Program-made: the position numbers and the translations under genes | Assembly (NCBI GenBank): GCA_002803225.1 | Contig: NXFV01000216.1 | Coordinates: 124,001-188,000 of the forward strand | DNA from: Gamarada debralockiae | Taxonomy: Eukaryota > Ascomycota > Leotiomycetes > Helotiales > Hyphodiscaceae | DNA length: 64,000 bases | Reading direction: 5' to 3' | Notes under the pieces: generated by a model | Told to the model about the DNA's origin: nothing | Database searches by the model: none | The model's input: the letters and a program-made list of their open reading frames with translations, nothing else | Shown here: positions 22,836 to 34,302 of the stretch, piece by piece | Layout of the letters: every line of letters starts with the position of its first letter | Numbering within the stretch: position 1 is the first letter of the stretch

Positions 22836-24777
22836 CTATCCGGTCGGCTTGTTGAAGACTAGTTCGATCTCTTCGAACGTCTTATCCTTTGTCTGTGGCA
22901 TGAAGAGGATTTGGTAAAACCATCCGACCACGGCAATTCCGCCATAGAAGCCAAGAGTTAGTCTGGTTTGGGTCATGGCTTTCTCCATTGCGCTGAAGTT
23001 GTAGGTCACAATGAAGCTGCAGAGGAAGAGGGTTGCATCAGATGTCGTCATACCGTAGCCTGTAAGATCTATCAGTCAGCATCTTGATTGTCAAGGTATT
23101 ATTCGGGGGATTTTCAGTTTCGGACTGTCCGAGCCTTGACAACGAGACAAAATGAAACCGAGATGAATAATTGACATACTTCGTAGATATATAGGATAGA
23201 CTTCGGCTGGGATCACCAAGTAGACATGCATATGAGCCAAAGAAGCCCATATACAGTATCAGACCGGTGAGATAGACATCTTCTGTAGCAGGGAGGTTCG
23301 AAAGGGGACTTGATATGACGCCGCAATGACGATGAGCCCGATGAAGAAGCAGCATTGTAATAGCCCAAAAGCGTCTTCCACAAGTTTCCATCAGGAAGAT
23401 CGCCGGTATGGTCCCAAATAACAAGGCTCCGCCTCCAACAAGGGACATATAGTTGCTATTTGCGGCGTCGAACCCAATCTGGTTCAGAAGAACTGACATG
23501 TAGGACATGATAGCATTTACTCCAGTAAACTGTCCGAGGAAGATCATGATATTGGCGTAAATGATAGCGCGGCGACAGCGAGGTACTCTATGATCAAATT
23601 GTCAACCACCAAACTCGAGGATGTGGATTGATGCGAGACCTACCTGATGAAATCCATCCAAGGAAACCTTCCAGTAGCTTTTTGGGCAACTTCGCCTTCT
23701 TCCTCGACAGAAGCCTTCATCACGAAGAACTCCTCTTTGGACTCAATTGACTCCACTCCTCTAATGCGCTTCCACACCTTGTACGCCTCTAGTGTCTTTC
23801 CCTTGTGCATGAGGAATCGAGGAGATTCGGCATGAAGAGCATTCTAGATAGGTGTTGTGTTAGCGCTGGTCTCTCTCCTACCCTCAATGAACGACTCACC
23901 CAAAGAACATGATAGTCGAGAAAAGCAAAGAGGACCCGAGGATGAAGCGCCAGTTTCCTTTCACGTTCAGAAAGATGGCGGCTACAACGTATCCGAAAAC
24001 CTCGCCCAAGGTGATGTTGAATTGATATAGGGAAACCAGATTGCCTCTGACCCTTCTTTCCTTTGTCTCTGCCACATATACAGGTACCGCTCCACCCTCG
24101 AGTCCGACTCCAATCCCAAGGATCACTCTCCCGCCTACAATCATGCCAAGGCTGATAGAGCCGGCTTCCAATGCAGCGCCAATTGTATACAGAACGATGG
24201 ATATTATGATGGCCATTTGTCGACCGAAGTATTCATTAACAGGAGAGAGAGGCAAAGCTCCTCCAACAGCGCCGAGCGGCATACCAGAGTTGACCAAGCT
24301 GTTTTGTTGAACTGTGAGACCCAGATCTTTCGGCATGTACAGATTGGCACCACTGATGAGAGATTGATCGAGACCAGAAAGCAGGCCGCCCATCGAGGCA
24401 AACGCGACCAGGAGCGAGGTAAAATGCTTTGGATTCTTGAAGTTCAGGTCAAAGAAGCCTTGTTTTGCGTTCTGCTAGACACGCTCCATCTCCATCTGTG
24501 TCATCAAAGCTTCGATCTCCCAACCTCCCTTACGAGAAATTGCAAGAGCTTCAGCTTGTCCATGGATTTCAGGCACGCTGCCTTGCCTGATCCGTTCAGC
24601 GATCTCAACATCACCTAAGACCGCCTTGTCTTTTTCGTTATCGTTTGCGTCGAAGGGATTAGACTCAGCCAGTCTGTTGTCCCAGAACGAGGGCCTTCTT
24701 CGCCGCGGTTCGTCATCCTTTTGGTGCAGAAATGTCAAGTCAAGGTTTTTGAAAGGAAGGGTTGAGATGGGAAGCAA
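22836..24777 (-). pseudogene. MFS sugar/quinate-type transporter pseudogene
   Basis: Relic of a 12-TM major facilitator of the fungal hexose/quinate transporter group. The N-terminal cytosolic region (from ATG 24777) runs to MEMERV, then an in-frame TAG at 24477-24475 stands where relatives carry a glutamine-like codon. The frame resumes immediately with QNAKQGFFDLNFKNPKHF and continues through SGLDQSLISGANLY, YFGRQMAIII, GLEGGAVPVYVAETKERR, MSYMSVLLNQIGFD and SLVGGGALLFGTIPAIF. More breaks follow. FFIGLIVIAASYQ lies in another frame (~23300-23350). After FFGSYACL, two one-base losses shift the frame so that LVIPAEVYPIYLR is out of phase (~23190-23220). The C-terminus (GYGMTTSDATLFL...) ends at 22836. 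Two introns lie at about 23550-23640 and 23845-23900. Transport function is lost. Confidence 0.87.
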
Positions 24778-25969
24778 AGAGAGCTATGCAGGTGGGGTCA
24801 AAGCTTCTTAAGAATAAGATATCTGGGTGGAGGGGTCCATCTACACCTCGACAGCAATTTCTATGCCCTATCATGCAGCTTGCTGAGGATAAGCAAATCT
24901 GAGAAATCCCTAGCTAGTGGCTTGCCTATCCCCTCTTGTGATAGAGGGGGCAACAGTTCTCGAAGCTATTCAAGGGTTGATACCCAATGGTGTTAACAGA
25001 GTAAGAGATCCCCAGATAAACAATCCGTTCTTGCAGGATCGAGTAGCTCTAGACCAATGCGGGGGGTGCATAGCATATATTCCGGCATTGAGTATCCGTG
25101 TTTTGATAAACCATCATTTAGAGGAGGCTTGCAATCCTTGAAGATACAAGTTGAGCTGTAAAACTTCGCAGACGCAAGCTTGCCACTGGACAAGGCAGAG
25201 CCCTGCAATTGTCAGTTGGCCGAAAGGTCGTGGCAGCGGCTATTTGAGCGAGTTGATAGAAAAATCTGAGGACACGGAATGTTCATGAGACGGTGATAGA
25301 GCGATTGAAGGTGACGCTGAATTTTTCGCATTTGTGGTGATGAAAACCCCTGTCACTGACGGTACCCCTGTCCACAGCGCGCACTGTCACAGGTGAGAGT
25401 GATTGACGAATAATGTACCGTTAGCTTCGGCTTCACATATGCAGGCATCGTGATTCACTAGAAGGAGATATCTGTCACTTGAATGAGATCGAGACAGAGC
25501 TTTGTGCGGGCTGGACATCATGGGACATTCCCCATTCCAAACGATAGAACGAACGGTATCGAGGCGAGGTAAACACCAACTAGGATACGAACGTACCCCG
25601 CATCGGAATTCTCCTTTGCATCGAGCGGAACATTCTTGGGCGGATCTCATGCAGAACGTTGGAAAGGCCCACTACCGCACGAAGAGTACATGGTAGAAGT
25701 TCCTTCTGGCAGCCCGCCATAGTAGTTCTTGGGACAAAAGAAGACTGATTTAGGCTGGTCACCTGGCGCATATTCAAGGAAAATCGTCGCTTCTTCATAG
25801 CTGGAACAACCTGCGATCGTATCCATTGTTCCTGAACCAGAATATGCCAGTTCGAATGACAGAGCTGATAGGCCTAACTTTAGGATCGAGATGCGTAATA
25901 GGATTTGAATATTCCCACTTGAAGAGACGAGACCGTGAAACGCTCCTCATGGAGAATCAATCGGCCATT
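24778..25969. other. Intergenic region with unrecognised frames
   Basis: It separates two minus-strand genes. Open frames of 60-105 codons occur on both strands (such as 25387-25650 minus and 25826-26143 plus). None shows a family motif, and the plus frame overlaps the end of the Zn2Cys6 gene. I see no supported gene. Confidence 0.45.
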
Positions 25970-27560
25970 CTAAACGGCCAAAAGTCGATAACCTTGTTTC
26001 TCCCATTCACAAGCAGCCTTCAACCAATTCTCCTCGCTTCCCTTCCAGAACGCCGTAAGGAATTGCAAGACCAGACCATAATGATTGAAGCCCATTTCCT
26101 TTATGATCGTCCCATAGATTTCAGCTATTACCTTTTGGCGTAGTTCGTTCCCACGACACTGAGTTCCCGCAATGAATGTCGGCCATGGGAGGTTCTGAAT
26201 ACAGCCGGGAACCTCCTCGAGATTATCGAGAGCTTCAAAAATTCGATTGCAAGAGTACTCTACCTCTGAGTGAGGTACATCAGAAGAATATAAGCATCGA
26301 TAGGAATACAAAAGTCCTGCATGATGATATATCTCAACCAGGCGAATAAAATCTCGGCGCTTGGGTCCCTGCTCGATTGATAGCATTCCGGAAGCCATCA
26401 ATGTGGAACCACGGGCGAGTTCAAAACCTCCACGAAGGTCTTTGCGGGACATGAAGCCAGCACCATTGGGAGGCCCATGTCTACCAAATGGTGATTGTTG
26501 AGAGTTCAGCCGTGATATGAGGGTCACCTGGTGTACCAGATTGAGATAGTCGCCGAAGAGAACGTCCATTTTTCCGACTTCAGGAAGGATGGTCTCTTCT
26601 ATGTCAGAAGAGTCGAAGTTTGTAGTGCCTGCCAATATATCGTAGATTGATAGCTGATTTCGTAGAAAGGAATACAAAGCATTTTCTCGTCGATCGGTCG
26701 TCGCAAGGGCGTTTACCAACGTGCGAGCAGCTTGCCTATGAGATTGCCATGCCTCAGCATTCGGAACGACCATCTCATAGCTCGAGAGAGTAAGCATCGA
26801 AGCCAACATCCACTCTGCCGTTGCTGTGTCTATCTCGTTGTCGAGATCATAGCCTCTAGCGAGTTGACTGGTAACTTTCCGTACTTGTTGGGTGATCAAC
26901 AGAAGAGCCGCATCACACGCAGACTTTGGGAAGCTTGATTCGACTTTTGAAGTAGTTGCGAGATGCTTGGATGAAATGGCCAGTATTGCAAGCAGGAGGC
27001 CTTGTTGTCTCTTTGCGAGTGGAAGCACTAGACTCCGGTATGCGTTCTGTTCGCCATCAACCCAGACCATCAGTCCAGCTATTTTCTTGTCGTAGTGCTC
27101 TAACAGCTGTTGAACAGTGTCAGGACTAGGGAAGTCGGGAATGAGCTCAGCGCCCAAATTCAATGCCATCCACTCATCATCAGGGGTTGCTCCATCTGTG
27201 ATGGGAGATACACTCAAGGGAGACAAAGATTGTCTACTTTCGAGTGCATCTCCTACCGCTGCCTGGCTCAGCTCAGGCGTTTGGAGTCCTTTGAATCGAC
27301 CTCGAACAGCAATTGCATTCGCCCACCGTAGGTGGGTTCCATAACCCGGACATGTGAGATTTCTCCCGGAGCATTTTGTGCAAGCCGGCAACCCACGATC
27401 ACATCGAATTCGTCGTTTCCTACACGTGCGACAGTCTGAGAAGCCCAAGAGCATGTCAGCTCGATGCCAGCAATAGTTGTTAGTCACTGAAATGGAGAGA
27501 AAAATTGGGTTGTGGACCTTGCGCAGGAGTTTGCAACGGCGGCTCCTTTGGTGAAGACAT
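25970..27560 (-). CDS. Zn2Cys6 fungal transcription factor
   Basis: Nuclear binuclear-cluster regulator with a fungal-specific TF domain, resembling the Acr2-like group. Exons (minus) 27560-27488 and 27435-25970 give 512 residues. The intron (27436-27487) places ATG 27560 in frame and joins MSSPKEPPLQTPAQ... to the cluster. The cluster cysteines are 26, 29, 36, 43, 46 and 53 (C-x2-C-x6-C-x6-C-x2-C-x6-C), with CRTCRKRRIRCDRG as the basic recognition part. Without this splice the open frame would begin further upstream with an unrelated leader. Typical middle-region signatures include LLEHYDKKIAGLMVW and AISSKHLA. It lies between transporter pseudogenes, so its targets may have been local (inference). 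Intact. Confidence 0.9.
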
Positions 27561-27974
27561 GCTCTCTTCACGCTTGCGACTGACGTCTGACTAGCCTCTT
27601 AACAGAGCCTCCGAGCCCCGATACTTGAAATTTGACGGAGCGAGAAGCTGCGCCATGAGTTCGATGCTTCATCAGTTGGTTTGTGGTGTTGTTGATAAAG
27701 CCAAATCAGGAAGGTCAACAGAGTACGTGAAGGATCCCGGGGTCACTAAAATTTTAGCGCCTTCCAGGTATTTAGGCGAGAAACCAGTCCCTGAATTTCT
27801 TCTCGGTGGTTTGGAAAGACAAAGGCCAAAATGTACCAACAAGGAATATACAGACAAGAGATATCACTGTCTAGATGGTCTATCATTCCAACTCTATACC
27901 GTCCTTTAACATTTAAAAATTCTTCCACTTCTCATCTACAGGCACCTTCACTTCCTCATAACTGTGGCCGAAGC
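27561..27974. other. Intergenic region
   Basis: Short spacer between the Zn2Cys6 gene start and the C-terminal end of the NCS1 permease relic. No supported gene. Confidence 0.5.
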
Positions 27975-29760
27975 TTAATCAATTAACTCCATCCATGACT
28001 TTGTCTTCACTAAACTTTCCTCCATTGGCCAGATCTTTCCTGCCACCGTATATACAACAAATGCGACAACAGTTCCCACCAACCAACTTAGACTATACAC
28101 ATGCGTCGCTTCCTTCGGCACGCCTTGATTGCCCATCGCTTTCGCTAACCCGGCCAAGTTGGGTGCAATGCCACAGATGAATGCTGCAAATAATCACGGA
28201 AAAAGCTGTAGATATCTGGATGTCTATACAGAGAAGAGAGGTTCAAATGACGATTCCGAAGAACCCAAAAGTCGGACATCATGATACCAGCGATTGGCTC
28301 CGAGAGCATGAAATATCCTCTGAGAAAGGCGGAAAAGGATGCTGCGCTATATTAGATATTCCATGGTATCGCAGCGATTGAAATTATGAAGCACACATAA
28401 GCCCCTTTCCTGGCATTGATCCAACGAGGGAACCATAACGAAGGCCGTTAGAGAATGAGATTGAGTTTGCGGAGATGTTCGTTCCAATGCCGGTCAACAT
28501 CCAGCGCAGAGCAGAGAAAAATTGAGCAGCTCGATTCTCCCAAGGCCCGGATACTTGAAGAGGATTCCAAATCATGACTCCATAGATTTGTTGACATGCC
28601 GAGTGACAGTGACACCGAAGACATCGCAAAGTGTTACGAGCATGCAAAGACAAACTGCCTGCGTCCAAAATACTTGCTTAGGGCACTTAGCATAACGAGT
28701 AAAGTCGGGCATGTTAAGCGCGAGGCTTTGTTTTCGGTCCAACGGCTGTTGTAACACATCGGAGAAACTACAACGGCAGGTGTGCCGTCGGTGATATGGG
28801 TTGGCTTCGAAAACGTAGGTCCAAAGCCTCTTGCTACAGAGGGTATCAGACCAGAAAGAGTAGTTGATTTTAGAACTTACCCGTAACCAGCGCCCAAATG
28901 AAGAGTGTGAGGTCGAAGATCGGTATGACAGGCAACTTAGCCACGAACAGATATCTCAACTTCGAAACATGCAGCCAAAGAAGCTGCAGTTGGAGGATAT
29001 TTGCGGCAAAGTGACATGCGCAGATGCGAGGATATGGTCCGGGAGGTTCTTGAACGAGGGCCATATTGCTTCGAGCATCGTCTGGATGCACTGTCCTCCT
29101 TAAAAGCTTTGGATACTGAACCCTTCAACAATTAGTATCCCAACTCCTACATTCAGAGTGGCAACATACAGATACAAGCCACCACTCCTCGAACAAACAC
29201 AGCGAAGTATGCTCCAAAGATCCCCAATGTTGGCCTCATTAGAACCGGAAAATTGATGCGTAGATGCATCCGACATATCCATTTGCCATGACAGGTATAC
29301 AGACCAACGCATGGCCAAGAACCACGGCAACCGTTTTGGGCTGGCTGGTCGGTCGGGGCGTTACAACAATACATGTGGTTCTACTGTGTTTAGTAGGGGG
29401 GAGGCATTTTGGCTAGGGCTACTTGGCTTCCTGGCATTTTGTAAACAAACAAGCTTGATCTCAAAATGGAGACTATATTGAATGCAAAACGTCTGATGAA
29501 CGATTCAAACGTGAATAGCCCAACGGCCTCTCCTGGACGTAACCCTTAGTCATCAAAGATGAGGCGACTTGATACATATAGATTGAGAAAGCTTCAGCCA
29601 TCCAGAATCCAAGTGAAGTCCATGTCCACTTCCTCTCTTCCGACTCGAAAAACACCGGATCAGGATCTTTGTTCGAAGAGAGGCCACCACTTGCGGCAGT
29701 AAAAGATCCAGGCTCCGCATAAGGCTTGAAGCGCTCGTGGAAACCCGGTACAATGATGTG
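27975..29760 (-). pseudogene. NCS1 nucleobase/allantoin permease pseudogene
   Basis: Relic of a nucleobase-cation-symport-1 transporter, a ~12-TM importer of uracil, allantoin, hydantoin or similar. Family-like blocks are found in order along the minus strand but in several frames: RKWTWTSLGFWMAEAF with YQVASSLMTKG (~29560-29650), RINFPVLMRPTLGIFGAYFA (~29200-29270), LNMPDFTRYAKCPKQVFWTQ (~28665-28720), ALRWMLTGIGTNISANSISF (~28465-28535) and, at the end, YSLSWLVGTVVAFVVYTVAG (~28035-28100). Stops and frame changes lie between them, too many for introns alone. It is probably linked in origin to the dihydropyrimidinase pseudogene at 15.9 kb, which would process the imported ring compound (inference). 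Confidence 0.75.
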
Positions 29761-30791
29761 AGATGTTGCCGCGGACCGAAGTCAAAAACGTTCGGAGAAA
29801 ATTTTGACGACCCTCGTCAGGGGTATTGATGGCGACGGGAATAGCACGTGCTCGCTTTGATTGCCGTAGTGCTTATGAAAATCGCCAAGAAATGGAGAAA
29901 TTTACAAATATTGACAAAGGAAAGAACGACGGACGAGACTTATGACTTAACAGCAACATATAATTAGGCCATCTGAAGACTAAAGCGTCAACTCACCTCA
30001 TCGCTATCATCCATTATCGTCGTCGCCACGGCGTTGTGGACGCTGTATCGCGATGGCCGATCTCCAAGCCTTTTAGGGGATCGACGAGAGGTTATCCACT
30101 TCACTGCAGGGTTCGCTTCATTCGCCAGCTTATCGTGACAATCTTGGCCGAGAATGAGAGCCGATTTGGTCGTTGCCCGCAAGGTTGCAGGATCAAGGTT
30201 TGTTGAAGCGAAGTTCAAGCCAAATTCCCAGAGAATGGGATTGCCCCGCATAATATATGCATGCAGCCTGATTTAGTCTCAATAGGGCATCGATGGGGAC
30301 GAGTAACATGGGCCGCCATGAGGTCAAAGAACACCTGGCCAGCTTGGATAGTTCCCATCAACGGCGAAGAGCCGCCCGAGGCGGCGCTATGTCTAATCAC
30401 TGGTGGATGGCGGCCATCTTCGTCAATAGCGTTGGTTTGCCGTCTTATCATACCATCCAGTGAATGGTTCGTCCAGAACTCGAGATGTCCGTCCACAAGG
30501 CCAGCTCAGCTCTTCCACTTCCAACTTTGCTGTCACCCGCTATCTTCTTCCAGTGATCGCCCTGCCCCGTGAGCCGAAAACTCAATTGTCTGGTTCAAGA
30601 GCGTCCATCGGCCGTGATGGCGAGTGTGGAGAAACTAGTTCTTCTGCACAGATGCATTTTATTGATTCCCTATTGATTCCCTATCTGTTATGGCCTTCTT
30701 ATATTCAGCCAATATCATTTCTTTATATCAAGTCAATTTCAATTCTCGCAGCTCCATATTATCATTTTCAGATCATCGTTCCTCCGTCAAA
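29761..30791. other. Intergenic region upstream of the NRPS-like reductase
   Basis: Two minus-strand frames (29988-30251 and 30215-30496, 87 and 93 codons) overlap out of phase and could be exons or pieces of one unidentified gene. I do not recognise either. The last ~200 bases should contain the promoter and 5' UTR of the reductase gene. Confidence 0.4.
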
Positions 30792-33700
30792 ATGGTCCCT
30801 ATGTTAATCGACCCTCCTCTGTCGCAAAATATATCAACGAAAAGTATTGCTCTTTGTTCTGATCCTTCAGTAGTTCCATCAGATAATGCTTCGAGACGGA
30901 CGAAAGAGCTTTGGTGGCTGCACGGTCACCCTCATTCCAAACGATATTCAAATCCGAAGCTTGTCAGCCTTGCAGCTCTCGTACGACATGATGGCTTTGT
31001 ATATAAGGGACAAAAGGCTTTTTTATACCCCGCTTCAGCAGAGCCAACGACTCAATATAATTCGATGACTTGGGATGAATTCGACTCGGTCACGGAGACG
31101 ATTGCACTTTCTTACGCTTATCAGCTCCGAAAAGAGCTTGACGAAGCCAATCTTACACAAAAACAACCAACCATTGCCCTGCTTGGAGGAGGAAAGAGTC
31201 TGGAGTATTTCTGTACTCAATTGGCACTCCAGAAACTCGGTGTGAGGGTGTTACTTCTCGCGGAGTCCAATGCATTGAATGCACTGCACCATCTCCTCGA
31301 AAGCTGCAATGCCTTGGCCGTCATTACGGATTCCAATAATGCCAGGACGGACACAATGGGCGTTCGGAAATTGGCTATGATCGATAGCTTCCCTCGAAGG
31401 CTGGATTCGATATATGCAGACCTCGACGCCGTTAAGTTCCAAAACTTCGAAGATATCTGGGAGCGTCATACGTTCATCATCCATTCCTCAGGATCCACCG
31501 GGATGCCAAAACCAATAATCCACACAAACCGGAGTATGATGCTCATTGCTCGAATGTATCGTTTATTTCAGGAGTTCGACGTTGAAAACTGGTTTCTCCT
31601 ATTTCCTTTGTAAGTAACCTGGTCTTTCCCCGTAACAGACCTGACATTCTAGATACCATATCGCGGGCATCTCTATAGCCCTTTCCAACCTCCCTAATGG
31701 CCAAATTCTCTCCTTCCCGCCACTAGAATGGCCACCATCTTCCTCCTCAATCTTCACAGCGTGGAAAACGCTTTCCTCGATGGGTCATCCCGTCCACTGC
31801 GTTCATTGTGCACCTACACTTATCGAAAACATGTACGAATATATATTGGACCACGGACACGATTTTAGTCCTTTGACGTCACTGAAACTTCTTCAACCTG
31901 GCGGCGCTGCGCTCGCGGATAGCATCATCCAAGGGCTCGTTTCCAACGGCGTCAACGTCAAGACCACCTATGGCAGCACCGAGATCGGCCCCCCATTCCG
32001 ATCAATACCCCACACTCGCGACAACCCAAAATGCTACTCATTCCGAAATCTATATCCCGACAATCCACTCCTGAAAATGGAGAAAGTGGGAGAAGGATTG
32101 TATGAGTGCGTCGTATACAAAGGCTTCGAACTCGCCGCGAACCTCTGGGAGAGCAGCGACAAGCCTTACCGAACAAACGATCTATTCATCCAAGATCCTC
32201 CCAACAGCGGATTCTTCGTTCTGCAAGGCAGGAAAGATGATATCCTTGTTCACTCGAACGGCGAGAATACTAGTGCTGGGCCTCTACAACTTGATATTCA
32301 GACTTCTTCGAAAGTAATTTGCAGGGCGCTGGCTTTGGGCCACTCGCAGCCTTGCGTTGCTCTATTGGTTGAGATACATGAAGATTACGATCCCGCCAGC
32401 TCATGCACACACGAAATTGTATGGGATACTGTTCAGAAAGTCAACGCCAGATATCCATCACACTCGCAAATCATGCGCAGCATGATCTACATCCTTCCCC
32501 GGGGCAGCACCCTCCCTGTCACGCCAAAAGGCAACATCAAGCGCAAAGAAGCCTCACAGCTCTACGCCTCCGAAATTGAGAAACTATTCTCAGACCTATC
32601 CCATCCACCATCTTCCTCCTCATCATGCAGTTCCCCATCCTCTGTCGAACCATTTTCTGGGTACCTGCGTAGTCTATTCTCATCACTTTCCAACACCCCC
32701 ACTACTGAAATCCACGACTGGACAACCCTCTACGACCTAGGAATCGATTCACGCCTAGCCCTCACCCTCCGCTCCTCCCTCTCCAGCCACCTCGGACGTT
32801 TCGTCTCCCTGTCAACACTCTTCGAGAACCCATCTATTTCCGACCTCGTTTCCCATTTCTCCTCCCAGCAACCCTCTCCTGCCAGGTCACCAAAATCAGT
32901 CGACTCTACAGTTTCGACGACGTACACTATAAATCGCATAATCTCAACCCTTGCCTCCGAATTCAAGACCTGGCCTCCTCTTCCCTCACTTTTCCAGTAC
33001 CCCGTTGTCCAGAAGGAAACCATCCTCCTAACAGGCGCATCTGGATCCCTGGGCACCGCGCTCCTAGAAACGCTCTCCTTTTCTCCTAATGTCGAGAAAA
33101 TCTACGCAATGGTGCGTGGGCCGAACCGCCTCTCAAAAATGCGCTCCTGCTTTGTTAGCCGAGGAATGGATCCCTCAATTCTCGATTCCGGGAAGATCGA
33201 GGTCCTGAATTTCTCTATGCAAGACCCACTTCTTGGGGTCGATGTGGAGGTGTATGCGAAGCTAGCGATGGAAGTTACGATCGTGGTGCAGAATGCGTGG
33301 AAGATGGATTTTAACGTTGGTGTTCAGGGGTTTGAGGATGATTGTTTGAGAAGTGGGTCTTTCTCATGTTTGATGGTAAAGGGTGCAGGCTGATAAAATG
33401 AACAGATACGATGTCCCTCCTCCGCCTCTGTCATGCAGGCCGTCCCAAAACCCTCGCCTTCACAAGCAGCATCAGCACCTGCATGGGACCTGGCCAAATC
33501 TCTCCCACCGTCCCCGAAGAACCCATAGGATCGGACCCTACCGTCGCTTTATCCACGGGGTATGCGCAGAGTAAATACATCGGTACGTCCATTTCCCTTT
33601 TCAACTCAGTAACCTCACCCCCAATTCCCAGTTCCGTAATTAACACTTGTCCCGCGTCTAGTCGAGAGATTGACCCAACTCGCCTGTAAGACGCTGAGCC

Positions 33701-34302
33701 AGAAGGTGGTCCTTCTGCGATTAGGACAACTCTGCGGCAGCACCTCAACCGGGCACTGGAGTACATCTGAGATGTGGCCCATTTTGTTCGCTACATCGTT
33801 TCATCCGAGGATGAGCTGTATTCCGACGTTGGAATGGAAAAGTGTAAACTGGATTCCTGTTGATATCGCTGCTGCTACTGTAACGGACGTATTACTCTCC
33901 TCTCATGCTTCTGACATGGGTCCACCAGGAGCGGAAAACAAGTACTCGGTGCATAATATCGTCAACCCGAATTTGATAGAATGGGGAAGCTTGGTGGAGA
34001 TGTTACAAGCTTGCAAGCAGGCCTCCGACTCATCCGCCTCTCCTCTCGAGATCGTCCCTATGAGCACTTGGGTGGCACGACTCAGCGCTCTCTCCTCCAC
34101 CCTATCTCCAGACGAGCTACCTGGATTGAAATTGTTGCAATTCTTCGAGAATATGGTAGATGCAGGAAAGGAAGAGAGTAAAGTGTTTGAAACGGAGAAG
34201 AGTCGAAAAATAAGTGGTGCGTTGCGGGAATGTCGGCCTTTCTGTGTGGAGTGGATTGGAAATAATTTGAGGGTGTGGAAAGATAGTGGTTTTCTGGCTT
34301 AG
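30792..34302 (+). CDS. NRPS-like A-T-R enzyme (adenylate-forming carboxylic acid reductase)
   Basis: Cytosolic multidomain enzyme that activates a carboxylic acid with ATP, holds it on a phosphopantetheine arm and reduces it, usually to an aldehyde. Exons: 30792-31609, 31653-33352, 33406-33582, 33662-34302; 1111 residues. ATG 30792 has a good context (TCAAAATGG). The adenylation domain (~40-600) shows HSSGSTGMPKP, TTYGSTEIG and RTNDLF. The thiolation site is LGIDSRLAL with Ser ~638. The reductase domain starts with ILLTGASGSLGTALLE (~730) and has the short-chain-dehydrogenase pair Y-x3-K in GYAQSKYI (~892). There is no condensation domain. Nearby genes include no obvious tailoring enzymes apart from distant transporters, so it may act alone. 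Substrate unknown; aryl acids or alpha-amino acids are used by relatives. Intact. Confidence 0.93.

Noticed and set aside
24041..24618. Plus-strand frames over the MFS pseudogene
   Set aside because: Antisense shadows of recognisable transporter sequence.
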